Part shown: positions 48,335-60,345 of the stretch, piece by piece
How the letters are laid out: every line of letters begins with the position of its first letter
Position numbering within the stretch: position 1 is the first letter of the stretch
Origin: Antedon mediterranea
Lineage: Eukaryota; Echinodermata; Crinoidea; Comatulida; Antedonidae
Length of the DNA stretch: 64,000 nt
Direction of reading: 5' to 3'
Assembly (NCBI RefSeq): GCF_964355755.1
Contig: NC_092670.1
Location: 12,339,201-12,403,200, forward strand
Program-made: the position numbers and the translations under genes
Notes under the pieces: model-generated
What the model was told of the DNA's origin: nothing
What the model saw: only the letters and a program-made list of their open reading frames with translations
Databases searched by the model: none

Positions 48335-49757
48335 TTTCAAACAGACAGCACATTAGTTCAAACGGATAGCACAATAGATAGCTCAATCAAATGGATATAA
48401 CTATGATATAACTGTACTGTGCATTCTATACGGATTATCGGGTAGCACATTCTTTCAAATGGATAGCACATTCTTTCAAATGGATAGCACATTCTTTCAA
48501 ATGGATAGCACATTCTTTCAAATGGATAGCACATTCTTTCAAATGGATAGCACATTAGGTAGCACAATCAAATGGATATAGTACTGTACATTATTCTATG
48601 ATTATCGGGTAGCACATTCTTTCAAATGGATAGCACATTAGGCCTATTCAAATGGATAGCACTTTCTTTCAAATGGATAGCACATTATTTCAAATGGATA
48701 GCACATTATTTCAAATGGATAGCACATTGGGTAGCACAATCAAATAGATATAGTACTGTACATTATTCTATAAGGATTATCGGGTAGCACATTATTTCAA
48801 ATGGATAGCACATTAGGTAGCACAGTCAAATGGATATAGTAGGCCTACTGTACATTATTCTATACGGATTATCGGGTAGCATATTCTTTCAAATGGATAG
48901 AAAATTATTTCAAATGGATAGCACATTCTTTCAAATGGATAGCACATTATTTCAAATGGATAGCACATTAGGTAGCACAATCAAATGGATGCAATTGTAC
49001 TGTACATTATTCTATACGGATTATCGGGTAGCATATTCTTTCAAATAGCACATTATTTCAAATGGATAGCACATTGGGTAGCACAATCAAATGGATATAG
49101 TACTGTACATTATTCTATAAGGATTATCGGGTAGCACATTATTTCAAATGGATAGCACATTAGGTAGCACAATCAAATGGATATAATTGTACTGTACATT
49201 ATTCTATAGCCTACGGATTATCGGGTAGCACATTCTTTCAAATGGATAGCACATTAGGTAGCACAGCCAAATGGATATAGTACTGTACATTATTCTATAA
49301 GGATTATCGGGTAGCACATTCTTTCAAATGGATAGCACATTAGGTAGCACAATCAAATGGATATAGTACTGTACATTATTCTATACGGATTATCGGGTAG
49401 CACATTCTTTCAAATGGATAGCACATTCGTTCAAATGGATAGCACATTGGGTAGCACAATAAAATGGATATAGTACTGTACTGTACAATTCTATACGGAT
49501 TATCGGGTGCACATTATTTCAAATGGATAGCAAATTCTTTCAAATGGATAGCACATTATTTCAAATGGATAGCACATTAGGTAGCACAATCAAATGGATA
49601 TAATTGTACTGTACATTATTCTATACGGATTATCGGGTAGCACATTCTTTCAAATGGATAGCAAATCATTTCAAATGGATAGCATGAATTTGGGTAGCAC
49701 AATCAAATTGAGCACATTGGGTAACACATTGCATCAAATGGGAGCCTACTGTACAGT
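48335..49757 (+). repeat. Minisatellite with 21-base units and a higher-order unit of ~110 bases
   Basis: The basic unit is TTTCAAATGGATAGCACATTC and close variants. It is interspersed with a longer module (GGTAGCACAATCAAATGGAT, ACTGTACATTATTCTATA and GGATTATCGGGTAGCACATT), repeated around ten times. Because 21 is divisible by three, the minus strand encodes a repeated Met-Cys-Tyr-Pro-Phe-Glu-Arg, an artefact of the period. A few units continue after the insertion at 49766-49946. Confidence 0.95.
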
Positions 49758-49765
49758 TATTCTAT

Positions 49766-49946
49766 TGAATTGAATTGAAATATATATTTATACTGGGTAA
49801 CCTCTTCAGTCAAAGACTGGTCTCCCAGAGGGCCCAGTTGGTGATCAGTGGCTGTGATGTACTAATACACCGGGGTAACCCCCCCCCCCCCCCACTCGTC
49901 TCGAAAGATGTACTAGGTTCTTTAAAGTACACACGAGCTAGATGTG
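49766..49946 (-). mobile_element. Short retroposon (SINE or LINE 3' end) inserted in the minisatellite
   Basis: Flanked by an 8-base duplication TATTCTAT (49758-49765 and 49947-49954). Read on the minus strand it ends in GGGAGACCAGTC, GACTGAAGAGGTTACCCAG, TATA runs and a (TTCAA)n-type tail, which is the organisation of a LINE 3' end or a SINE that shares its tail. It contains a run of Cs (Gs on its own strand) near 49880. Confidence 0.8.
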
Positions 49947-51037
49947 TATTCTATTATCGGGTGTAGCACATTAAAATTGAGAGGATAAGATGGACATCAT
50001 AATTTATTATTAAGGGGAAAAACAGCAAATCCTTACTGAGGGGACACTCTTATAAAGCGGACATTAAGGGGACGGGGAACATTTAAGCTTAGTGCCAATG
50101 TTCACTCAATATATTTTCCATCACAAAATAACAAAAAAGACGAAATATTTATATCCATTTATCGTTATTAAATAAAAATGGATATCATGATAATTATGAT
50201 ACTTTGTTTGTCTTGAAAGTTGTCATTGGTGAAACGTTGTCTGCTACATTTTGAATTTCAGAGTTCAGATCAGTATTGGTATTGGTTTTCCGTGATCTAT
50301 TCTAACTAATGAAACAATTTTTAGAAAATGGTATATCTGATAGATATCATCTAAGTGATGTTTTACATATAAGTTATAACGTTTAACTTTTCATTCTCCA
50401 TACATTCAATTCTTTTAATATAGTTCTTGTATAACACCATATCAAGTAGTAGTAGAAATTATTGTAGGGTTTTCTTATTATTCAGTCAATTCAGTGTTTC
50501 TATACAGAAAAGAGTAGTCAGTGGCCTTAACATCAATTAATTGTATAATTTGCACCCAAGGTCGAATAGCAAGAAACTCAGGTCCAGTTACATTGGTGTT
50601 CATTGGTCAATAGAAAATGAACAGCACACTTATGGGTGGTGACAAAGTTTAGTTATTGATAAGTTGTCCTTGGGAAAAACACATTAGTTGGGTTGACCAT
50701 GGGCTGACAGAGTTAACGACTTCGTAACGCTATCCGGGGCTCCTGCGCCTAATGACCACCTAATTTCACTATCATGGGATGCCCATTGACATCCTTATAC
50801 CAATACCACCAGCGACAGACATTTTGTCTGCTGCAATGCCCGTCAGACCCACCGAGGGAGGGCCTAAAAATGGGGTTAGCATAGAATAGTAAGGTACCAC
50901 TCAAAATTAATGCCAAATGAACAAGTTGTGTTCATACAATACTAAATGGGTAACGACAGACTAATTGTCTGCTGCACCGCAAGTGCCAGACACACAAAGT
51001 TTGACTGGAGACCCCCTTCCTCCAACTGGCATAGATT

Positions 51038-51135
51038 AGATATTGTAGATACCACCAGCAACCAAGGCAGTGGTTGTCTATATAGGCCATTTCATATTCA
51101 TTACAGGTTGGTTGCTGATGGTATCTACAATATCT
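51038..51135. repeat. Small inverted repeat (26-base arms)
   Basis: AGATATTGTAGATACCACCA at 51038 faces its inverse ending at 51135, with one mismatch. Related words recur at ~50800 and ~51255, so this is probably a MITE-like relic. Confidence 0.55.
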
Positions 51136-51437
51136 AAGGTTACATATGGTATACTTATGGTAAGGGGAGTCTCTAGTTAAACTTTAGAGGGTTCTGCCTG
51201 GGCCAAGGATAGTGTAATAGGTCATTTCGTATTCCTTACAATGTGCTAAATCATATAACATTGGTTGCTGTCGTTGGTGATATTGGTATATATATATGGT
51301 ATATATACATGGTTACGTAAACAAGAATAAAAAAAAAAAAAATCAATTATCGTAGAGTATATAATAAGCATCATTCAGTTAAACTATGTCTCATTTGAGG
51401 CTTAGGGAGTGAAAGAGTGTGAGTTATAACCATATAT

Positions 51438-51525
51438 GGCGGCACTAAATCAGGATTGAACCCCGGACCTTAGGATTGGAAGGCAAACACCAACCTCTAT
51501 GATACAGCTCTACTCCAATGGCTGT
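51438..51525 (-). repeat. tRNA-derived SINE fragment
   Basis: On the minus strand: GGAGTAGAGCTGTATCATAG as an A-box region and CGGGGTTCAATCCTG as a B-box region about 50 bases later. It is the same family as 46788-46905. Confidence 0.6.
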
Positions 51526-52120
51526 CAATGGTGAAAACATAACGGCACACAACATAACATAAACATGCTTCGTAGTTTCTTTTCTCCAACTACAATTTGG
51601 TTTTTAATTACTCCTGTAAACAATGTGCATTATGATGATTACGTCATTTTATAGACAAAGGAAACTTTATAGTATGCGTTTTCAAAAATAGGTGAATAAA
51701 CATATACAGTACATATTTGTTTTTTTATTGACGAGGTTGTAATAGTAACTTCAGTAACTATTACAGTATTTATTTGTTATACGACACAAGACAAGTGTAT
51801 CTGATAGGTACGTACATTTATTCGAAAAAATAAGTCTAGATAGATAACTTAGGCGTCTGAAATCACGGCCCAACAAATCAGTACTCATGACAGCAATTCG
51901 ATCTAGTTTTGTTCACACAAATGTTTCCAGGAATTTTAACACCGCAACCAATGATTAGCCCTAAATATTTAGTAAACTGTATGATAATCCCTAGCTTAAT
52001 AAGAGGTACACTATACAGTTTAATTCAGTGCACAAACTGCAGTGTTCGCAGCTTTCACGCTACAGTAATTTCACTGCAGACTTCGTACGCAGTTGTTTAC
52101 CGCTTGAAGATTTGGACGCT

Positions 52121-52505
52121 TACACTGTAAAAAAAAATTGTTAAATTTACGGTAAAAAGCTGGCAGCAGTTTTGCCAAGGAAAACCCGTAAAATTGACGG
52201 TTAAACTGTAAATTGTGTAACGGTCAAAAACCGCAAAACTAACATTTGTTTGTAATTTATTTTACGGTTAATTGTATTTTGTTTTACAATATACTGTAAA
52301 AAAAATTTTCAATTTACAGGATTTTGTAAACAAAATTACATTGAAATTTAAAATAATTTACAGTAGACTGTATTAAAACAGTTTCCCGTAAATTAAATTA
52401 CAGTGAACTGTTAAAGAATCTACGGTTTTCCAAAAATAACCATGTATTTTACGGTTTTTCCTTGGCAAAACTGCTGCCAGCCTTTTACCGTAAATTTTTC
52501 AATGT
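52121..52505. mobile_element. MITE with ~48-base inverted ends
   Basis: Arms at ~52144-52190 and ~52451-52497 contain TTTACGGTAAAA, GCTGGCAGCAGTTTTGCC and AAGGAAAA, inverted at the right end. The outer left edge is ACACTGTAAAAAAA. The interior consists of ACTGTAAAW-type words similar to those at 44790-45200. Confidence 0.75.
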
Positions 52506-53700
52506 TTTCTTTTCTTTGTATACAGATGAGTCACATACAGTGCATCAGGAAACAAGTTTTTCATCTACGATAGCAATATTTAGATTTTTACTCCGAAATG
52601 TACAACACTTTGTATTTTCACATTACTATGTAAGACTGAAATGAATAAAGCAAAGCATTGTTATGGTTAACAAGGTACACTATTTATTACACATTCTACG
52701 ATTCTATTACCAGATTACAGGATAAAGTCCTAAATCACATATTACAAACCAAATTTTATTGTTACACGTAATAGATTTGTACTTTTTGTCTGTCTGTTGT
52801 ATAAAAACTAAACAAATTCTAGTTTTCTTTAAATTAATGTATAAATGTAATGAAATGTACTTAAATTTGATTATGAATTGCAAAAAGATTATTATTGATT
52901 TAAAAAAAAACAACAGTGGCCTGCATCGTCAAAGATCAAAGTCCAGGAGCCTATCCTGGCAAGTCAATGCTCATTGTCATGTTGCTTGATGAACATGCCT
53001 GTCAAAATTATAAAAATATATTATAAATAAAATTAAATATTAATTATTCCACAACATATATTACAGATGAATCAGGCGATACAACTGTAATGAAATGTTA
53101 GCTTCAATTCAAGGTTAATTATAATTATTTAAACTGTATAATTATAATCATAAGCGTATTGTTGTTCGAGCAAATCAAAAGTGCTTACTACAATAAAGCA
53201 CAGGTAACTCACACCCATGGCCGGCTTGCAGTGTTGTAAAAATAACATGAACTCTTTAGTTGCTTTAAAGCTATATAATACACACAATACTTTTATAGCC
53301 AGGGTTATTACACATTTCTTGGTAGTTATATTAACTGCAAATGATCTACAATTTAAAAATTTAAAAAATACAGTATGTACTGTATTTTATCATATCCTAA
53401 TATTACTTGTATTGTAGGTTTTAAATTGAAGGGGTGTTAGATTTTGACTAAATATATGTTACCATTTTACACCCTAAAAATAAATGTCCCTCCTTCCCTT
53501 CTGAACATTTCTTTGAATAAATACGGTTTCTATGTATGCAAACACTGATAAATGTACCTTTGCTAGGGGTTCTACAAACAATCAATTTTAATTAATTAAA
53601 AGAAAGTGTAAATGGGCTAAGCCAGATTGTTGTAATTTTTACCCAAATTAAGTCATTTTAAATCTCAAAATAAATCATGATTAAATTCAAAATAAATATT
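52506..53700. other. No convincing gene
   Basis: AT-rich. A 39-codon frame ending at ~52641 follows a CAG acceptor-like site and is closely followed by AATAAAG, but it has no recognisable domain. Treated as non-coding. Confidence 0.35.
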
Positions 53701-53715
53701 TAAACCACCTACTTT

Positions 53716-54480
53716 TTATGTAGTCCATTCCAGGTCACTCATTTTGTTGATTATGGTGAGAACCTTAGGATGTATTGAATAATTCTTCTTATTTTTTCTG
53801 ACTGCTGATTTTGACCCTTTGTCAGGATTCATTAGCATAAAGCTTCTGAAAGAAACAAAATAATGTAGTTTATCATAAATTTGATACTGGAAAAGAATAA
53901 GCAAATTGCATTTTATTAGGAAAAAAAATAAAGCATTCTAATATTTATAGTTGTGAACTGTTAAAAAGCTTGCTTTTATAGTCACTTTCAAATGAAAGAC
54001 ACATTAATATCACCAAGTGTTATATTACATTTGGTCTAAAAATAATTAAAAACACTACTGTAGATGTTCAAATTCAAGCCAGTAGCAGCATAAAAGCCAG
54101 TGAAACTATACAATAAGTATGCAAAACATACCTTTGAAAAAATCCATCGTAGCTGCAACATCTCAGCATTATACTGGATTCCAAAACAGTAGTATGCAGC
54201 GAACAGCATTTCTAATCCAGACACACACACGTAACAATGTTATTATTAATACAACATGGCCATCAACAGCCAGCATCCACTTTGATGTTGTTAAAATTTC
54301 CTCTGTAAATTAAGAAAAAACCTAATAATTTTTTACAACATAACAAGCACACTTTTATTTGATACAAGAAGAAGTCTAAAAAAAGAGAACCTTATTCTCA
54401 AGATGTTTCAATGCCAAAATAAACAATGCAAGGACTGGCTTTCTTTCTCCTTTTCATTTAAAGTTTGCAACACTTTAACA
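53716..54480 (-). pseudogene. Multi-exon gene remnant of an uncharacterised family, frameshifted
   Basis: Three minus-strand coding-like segments occur in order. One near 54380-54475 reads VLQTLNEKEKESQSL, then in another frame LALKHLENK. One at 54117-54302, after the acceptor TTTACAG, reads EILTTSKWMLAVDGHVV, then MLFAAYYCFGIQYNAE in a shifted frame, and ends at a GTATGT donor. The last, after TTTCTTTCAG (53844), reads SFMLMNPDKGSKSAVRK, HPKVLTIINKMSDLEW and stops at ~53716. The final pattern resembles a family of uncharacterised proteins of aquatic animals that I know only as predicted ORFs. At least three one- or two-base shifts are needed, so it is a pseudogene or is affected by sequence indels. 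Confidence 0.45.
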
Positions 54481-54599
54481 TACTCTACTACTACTACTGG
54501 GTGGGCATAGTCTGGACTAGTGAATCCTAGCTCGGCTAGTAGGCACTAACCAACCCAGGGCGGGAGGGGCCGCCGGTCCCAATTACATTAAAAAAAAAG

Positions 54600-55080
54600 T
54601 TGTATGTAGGCCTAGCTACTGTAGGCCCTATATAGTAGTTAATAGGCATAATTATTGTTATTTAATAATTAATAACTATAAATAATGTCAATTCCTGAAA
54701 AGATACTAGGCAGGCCTAGGCTAGGCCTACTTGTATACAATTTATGGTGGAATAATAATATTTAATATACTATAGGTTAATTAAATAGAAAAGTACATTT
54801 TAATTACTTTATTGAATAATGTTAAATTCCTGAACAGTGAAAGTATACCGTATTTAACATGGTGGCCTATATAGGTCGGGATCCTATAGGTCTACTACTA
54901 CTACTACGGCTCCCTTTCACTTTCATCAACAACAAGACCTAGCTAGGCCTACTACTAGCCAAGCATTTGTATTTTGTACTGTACGGCCTAGCCTAGGCCT
55001 ACCTCCTGACTGCTGAGTCCTGGTCTAGCTAGAGGCTTTTTAGGCAGGCCTGTATTGTGTACAGTAGGCTATGTCAGGCC
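54600..55080. repeat. Cluster of TAGGCCTA-type words
   Basis: Dense TAGGCCTA, CTAGCTAGGCCTA and ACTACTACTAC words, followed by a GC-richer stretch that borders the large inverted-repeat element. Confidence 0.55.
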
Positions 55081-55187
55081 AGAGTCTGAGAGTAAGTCAA
55101 GCCTAGCCTGGCTCTCTTTAACAGTTTTAACCAATTGCGGTTTGCTGCAGCACGTCGCTGAGAGTTATAGACCGGGCGCCCGGAAGA

Positions 55188-55815
55188 TTTATTCATGTGA
55201 AAAGATACAAAAGGTTTGATGATGTATTTAGGTGCGTATTAGGGCGAGATGCAATATTCGACATTGCTGCCGGGTCACAGCCTGTACATAGGGCCTGTGG
55301 GGATCATAACATAGGGGGGTAAAAATTAATTTATTTATGTGAAGCGATACAAGGATAAACTTTTTTGGATATCATTCGCAGTGGGCTACTAATGATAACA
55401 TCACCAATGACAGCAACTTTATCCTGTACGGGGCGCCAAACAGCAACATTTTAGGGCCACGCCCAAATGGGTTTATTCATGTGAAGCGATACAAGGTTGA
55501 ATCTTTTTTTAATGGAGGCAGTATATATTGGGGATGTCAAAAATACCAATGACAGCAACTTTATCCTGTACATAAGCTCAGACAGCAGCCCTAAAGGTCC
55601 GCAGTTTCCCCCTATTCGGCTATATACTCGGTGCGTATGTCGTCTAATGGCGTTCAGCTGAGTTAGAAATACGTGATACGGACTCGGACTGACAATAAAT
55701 ACACAGTAGAATGCTAAAACAATAAATAAAAAGAGCAGTTGTTTCCTGTACCAAATCATCAAACATCAAACTCTTAGGAACTGGCCCAAAATGGGTTTAT
55801 CCATGAAGTGTGTAA
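55188..55815 (+). repeat. Subterminal repeated module, left arm
   Basis: TTTATTCATGTGAAGCGATA or a variant occurs four times, at ~55188, ~55330, ~55472 and ~55795. Spacing is roughly 140, 140 and 320 bases. The mirror set is at ~60993, ~61308, ~61455 and ~61590. Confidence 0.7.
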
Positions 55816-56459
55816 TCATTTTTGAAAAAAATGTGTTTTTTTTCACTTTATCCGGTACACGTACAGCAGCTAAAATGCCCGAGGCTCCATTCGTGATTAA
55901 CAATGTTGATAATACAAACACATTCACGATAACGTGTGACTTTTTTTTTATAATTGAAATATATCTTTATTTTGGAATAATAAATAACACCAACAAAAAC
56001 ACTTAAACTAACCAACAGCAGATTTGTATTTTAGGGTAACATTTTGAACAATCAATATTATATCAAAATCATTATTTCGATCAAAATAATATAATTTAAG
56101 AATATTTTTCAGATAAACTAAATAATTACACTCATAAAGATCGACACCGGTACCGATTATTGTACATTATTATTATAACTCGATTTAAATATTGTTTTAA
56201 TTACACACTAGACACTAGTGATATGTCTATATGAAAAAAGGCAACGAAATCTAAATTTGCAACATTTTTTAACATAACATAACATAATAGTAAAGTAAAT
56301 AATAGTTCGAATTCAACATAATCACTTAGAGAATTGGTAAGGTATAGATTAGACTATCGATTGCAGACTATTAATGTATTTCTAACTCAATTTAAATAAA
56401 AAAAAGTAACCGTTTTCATGTGAATTAGACTGATAAAAACCAACAAATAACTTAATCTG

Positions 56460-57095
56460 CCAACATTTTAAACATCGTTACTTGTCCATAATGGATCGAC
56501 TACTGTATCGATTACTGCACATTGTTTTACTTTAACTGAAACAAAGTCAAATTTTTAATTGTTACTGTACTAACATTAGACAGTGATATCTGATAAAAGG
56601 CAACATTGATTAATATTAATAATACTGAACCAAATTAAATATCGTTACTTATCCACAATGGATCGACTACTGTATTGATTATTGCACATTATTTACTAAC
56701 TAACATAAGAAAGTGATATCTGATAAAATGCAACAAACTGAATCGAATTAAATATCGTTACTTATCCATAATGGATCGACTACTGTATTGATTACTGCAC
56801 ATTATTTTACTATAACTGCCCTAATCAAATATAAAATTGTTACTGTACTAACATTAGACAGTGATATCTGATAAAATGCAACATACTCAGGACCAAATTA
56901 AATATCGTTACTTATCCATAATGGATCGACTACTGTATCGATTATTGCACATTATTTTACTATAACTGCCTAAGTCAAATTTAAAATTGTTACTGTACTA
57001 ACATTATACAGTGATATCTGATAAAAGGCAACATTAATAATACTGGACAAAATTAAATATCATTACTTATCCACAATGGATCGACTACTGTATCG
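56460..57095 (+). repeat. Tandem array in the left arm, ~110-150-base units
   Basis: About five units share ATCGTTACTTATCCATAATG, GATCGACTACTGTATCGATT and AACATTAGACAGTGATATC. More units lie at 58318-58660, and the inverse set at ~59920-60340. Confidence 0.8.
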
Positions 57096-57096
57096 A

Positions 57097-58160
57097 ACAT
57101 ATGAATCTCTTGAGCAACGAAATAGCTAAATTGCCCCAACACACTTCACTGGGACATGGATACCACTGATTTCGCATCGTGATATTCTACAAAACACTTG
57201 ATTTTCATGTTCCCACCTAAATATCTCGGCTATTATAAATCGGATTTTTTTGGATAGTAGCTCAAAATAAACTGTAGACAATACTGAACATTATGATATA
57301 TGTTTGAAATTGTAAAGTTACAAAAAGTATGTGTCATTTTACGTTTTAAAACTCACCATCCATTGCCCGTTGACAGTGTAAGGTCAATTTTTTACCTATT
57401 TTCTAAAGCACCACAGTGTTTTATTTGCAATTTAAGATCACTTGTAGGCCATCAATCATTTTGGATAGTTTCTTAAAAGAAAGCTGAATATTCATAGATT
57501 CCTTACATACTTTTCTTATGAGCATTGGCTTAAAATAGACTGTGTCAAAATAGCAAAATCTATTTTGAAAAAATCTAAAAAATGCTCAAAAAGGCGGCAA
57601 AATTCAAATAGGGTTTGCCTGTGTTATGAAGTCTTCACTTGACAGACCGTTGGATTGTAGCTAAGTTTGAGGTTAATTTTTTCATTATATAATTGTAAGT
57701 AGCATTTTAATTTTTATATCATTCTAATGTTTGATATATAAGGAACAATTGTTAGGTGTTATTTAGTTCTATATGTCGTGTTTTATATTCACAATTGCCA
57801 AATTAAGACACCTATGTTTTAATGATAGCGAGCTGGGATCTACCATTTTCATTCGGGTAATGGTTATGTTTATCTTTCTGTGACTTGGTTTGTTTAATGA
57901 ATAGATGGTAATTATTACAAAGTCTGGAAATGTTCATACTATACTAGTTTATGTCATTTTAATTTTTTTGGTTAAAAAATATAATCAATCATTGTGGAAA
58001 TTAGTTGTATTCATAATGGTTGACCCCCTATTATAATGGACGATGACAAGACTTGGGTTGCATGAACTTGGTATGAACTTATAAGTAGATAAACAGCTCA
58101 ATAGGTACATATTAAAAATCACTGTTTGGTTGCAAAATTTGCACCAAGAGATTCATATGA
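57097..58160. mobile_element. TIR element inserted in the left arm
   Basis: CATATGAATCTCTTG at 57097 and its inverse CAAGAGATTCATATG ending at ~58160 bound ~1.06 kb absent from the right arm, where the tandem array continues. The interior has no coding capacity. Because the ends include the palindrome CATATG, the exact target duplication is unclear (ATAT is possible). Confidence 0.65.
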
Positions 58161-58317
58161 TTTTACATGCAGTGTATGTAACTACCGACACACTGTAAAA
58201 GCACAATTGAGCAAAGACATCGAGGTTACTGGCTGTATTAAATAACTGAATATTGTACATTCATCATATTCCATTGTTACTAGCTAAACAGAATACACGA
58301 TATAATAAAACCAATAT

Positions 58318-58660
58318 TTTACAACTAACATAAGAAAGTGATATCTGATAAAACGCAACAAACTGCATCGAATTAAATATCGTTACTTATCATAATGGAT
58401 CGACTACTGTATTGATTACTGCACATTATTTTACTATAACTGCCCAAGTCAAATTTAAAATTGTTACTGTACTAACATTAGACAGTGATATCATCAACAT
58501 ACTCAGGACCAAATTAAATATCGTTACTTATCCATAATGGATCGACTACTGTATCAATTATTGCACATTATTTTACTATAACTGCCCAAGTCAAATTTAA
58601 AATTGTTACACTAATAACACTGGACCAAATTAAATATCGTTACTTATCTCTAACTGAACC
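58318..58660 (+). repeat. Continuation of the left-arm tandem array after the insertion
   Basis: Carries the same TTACTTATCCATAATGGATC and CAGTGATATC words as 56460-57095, in about three units. A ~120-base segment (CACACTGTAAAAGCACAATT..) appears at ~58192 and again at ~58697. Confidence 0.7.
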
Positions 58661-59052
58661 CAGGTCGAATATTTTACATTCATTCAGTGTAACTACCAAC
58701 ACACTGTAAAAGCACAATTGAGCAAAGACATCGAGGTTACTGGCTGTATGCATTAAATTACTAAATATTGTACATTCCTCATATTCCATTACTAGCTGAA
58801 CAGAATACACGATATAATAAAACCAATAGGGGCTGGATTTCTTTTTACATGATTTGTGACAGCGTCATTTATAAATTTGATTATATCACACTGTAATGAT
58901 ACTGGATTCTTCTTGCCAACTATCTATGGATCAAATAGTTCAGTATTTACATTTGATGTATTATACAATATTTACTTCAAAACTCTCAAATGTTTTATGT
59001 AAACGATTAAAAACTATTAAATCAGCCGTAATGCATAATCTTTTGAGTGTAT

Positions 59053-59705
59053 CTATTCGTCATCATCACAGTCACTTTCACTGTCATCACTCCAAGGTTG
59101 GTCATCATCGATTTCAGCTTCAAAATCTATTATTTCAAGTTCTTCATCATAACTTTGTTCCAATATTCCTGCATAAGTATCGTCAAGAACTGTGTTTGAT
59201 TCAGCACTTTGTTCCGAGTGTGGATCACTAGTCAACGTATCTGGTAGAGCATTTCCTTCAAACCATTTAGGTACATACCTTCCATCACCATTATCAACCC
59301 ATCATAGTTTAATGGGTGTAGGTTTTGTGTTGGCTGAGGAGTATGAGCGTGTCTCCACATAATAGATATACATAATTTGCCCTCGACAGATTCTGGGTGA
59401 TTGTGATTTCACATGGTGGCAATGACGAACAGTTGATCTTCTTGAATTTCTTCTTTCCAGTTGTCATTTTGCGAAGCGATTGGTACCTGGCCTCATTAAT
59501 ACTGTTCATGCCTTTAAACCCATATATCTTGCATACATAGGCAGTGACTGCGGGTTTGTCCATCCTGTCACCACAAAGCGATCGCAATGCAGAAACATGT
59601 TTCTTGTCTTTCACTAAATAATATGTAAATGGGATTGACTTGCCTTTGCGGTAAAATCCAGTATCATTACAGTGTGATATAATCAAATTTATAAATGACG
59701 CTGTC
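59053..59705 (-). pseudogene. C-terminal fragment of an uncharacterised conserved gene, frameshifted
   Basis: The minus strand reads HCNDTGFYRKGKSIPF, MDKPAVTAYVCKIYGF, SINEARYQSL, a short basic run, SSLPPCEITI and SRANYV, then after a one-base shift (~59350-59375) WRHAHTPQP, and after another (~59289-59308) WVDNGDGRYVPKWFEG and NALPDTLTSDP, ending in an acidic tail (DDDQPWSDDSESDCDDDE) at 59053. The order DT..GKGK, C.LYG, N..RY, LPP, RANY, W and W-x-G is one I associate with a large family of predicted proteins in cnidarians, echinoderms and fishes, of unknown function and often in repetitive DNA. The N-terminal part is absent; the frame begins inside the inverted arm. Confidence 0.65.
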
Positions 59706-59919
59706 ACAAATCATGTAAAAAGAAATCCAGCCCCTATTGGTTTTATTATATCGTGTATTCTGTTCAGCTAGTAATGGAATATGAGGAATGTACAATATTT
59801 AGTAATTTAATGCATACAGCCAGTAACCTCGATGTCTTTGCTCAATTGTGCTTTTACAGTGTGTTGGTAGTTACACTGAATGAATGTAAAATATTCGACC
59901 TGGGTTCAGTTAGAGATAA

Positions 59920-60345
59920 GTAACGATATTTAATTTGGTCCAGTGTTATTAGTGTAACAATTTTAAATTTGACTTGGGCAGTTATAGTAAAATAATGTGC
60001 AATAATTGATACAGTAGTCGATCCATTATGGATAAGTAACGATATTTAATTTGGTCCTGAGTATGTTGCAGATATCACTGTCTAATGTTAGTACAGTAAC
60101 AATTTTAAATTTGACTTGGGCAGTTATAGTAAAATAATGTGCAGTAATCAATACAGTAGTCGATCCATTATGATAAGTAACGATATTTAATTCGATGCAG
60201 TTTGTTGCGTTTTATCAGATATCACTTTCTTATGTTAGTTGTAAAATACTGTCCAATAATCAATACAGTAGTTGATCCATTGTGGATAAGTAACGATACA
60301 GTAGTCGATCCATTATGGACAAGTAACGATGTTTAAAATGTTGGC
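59920..60345 (-). repeat. Tandem array in the right arm
   Basis: Inverse counterpart of the left-arm array. TCGATCCATTATGGATAAGT and related words occur about five times. Confidence 0.8.

Larger units (their letters stand above)
47291..50755. mobile_element. Perfect 33-bp inverted-repeat pair 3.4 kb apart enclosing a minisatellite
   Basis: 47291-47323 (TCATTAGGCGCAGGAGCCCC..) and 50723-50755 are exact reverse complements. Neither flank shows a target duplication. The interior is non-coding: two short direct repeats at ~47466-47515, the minisatellite at 48335-49757, and a small retroposon. It may be a DNA transposon whose interior has been replaced by satellite, or two facing copies of a shorter repeat. 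Confidence 0.6.

Noticed and set aside
48335-49757. CRISPR-like array
   Set aside because: Units are directly adjacent variants without distinct spacers, in an animal genome; it is a minisatellite.
52525-52641. Possible plus-strand last exon followed by AATAAAG
   Set aside because: Only 39 codons, beside a MITE, with no partner exon or recognisable similarity.
55451-55762. 103-codon minus-strand frame in the left arm
   Set aside because: The right arm, its mirror, does not keep this frame open and no domain is visible.
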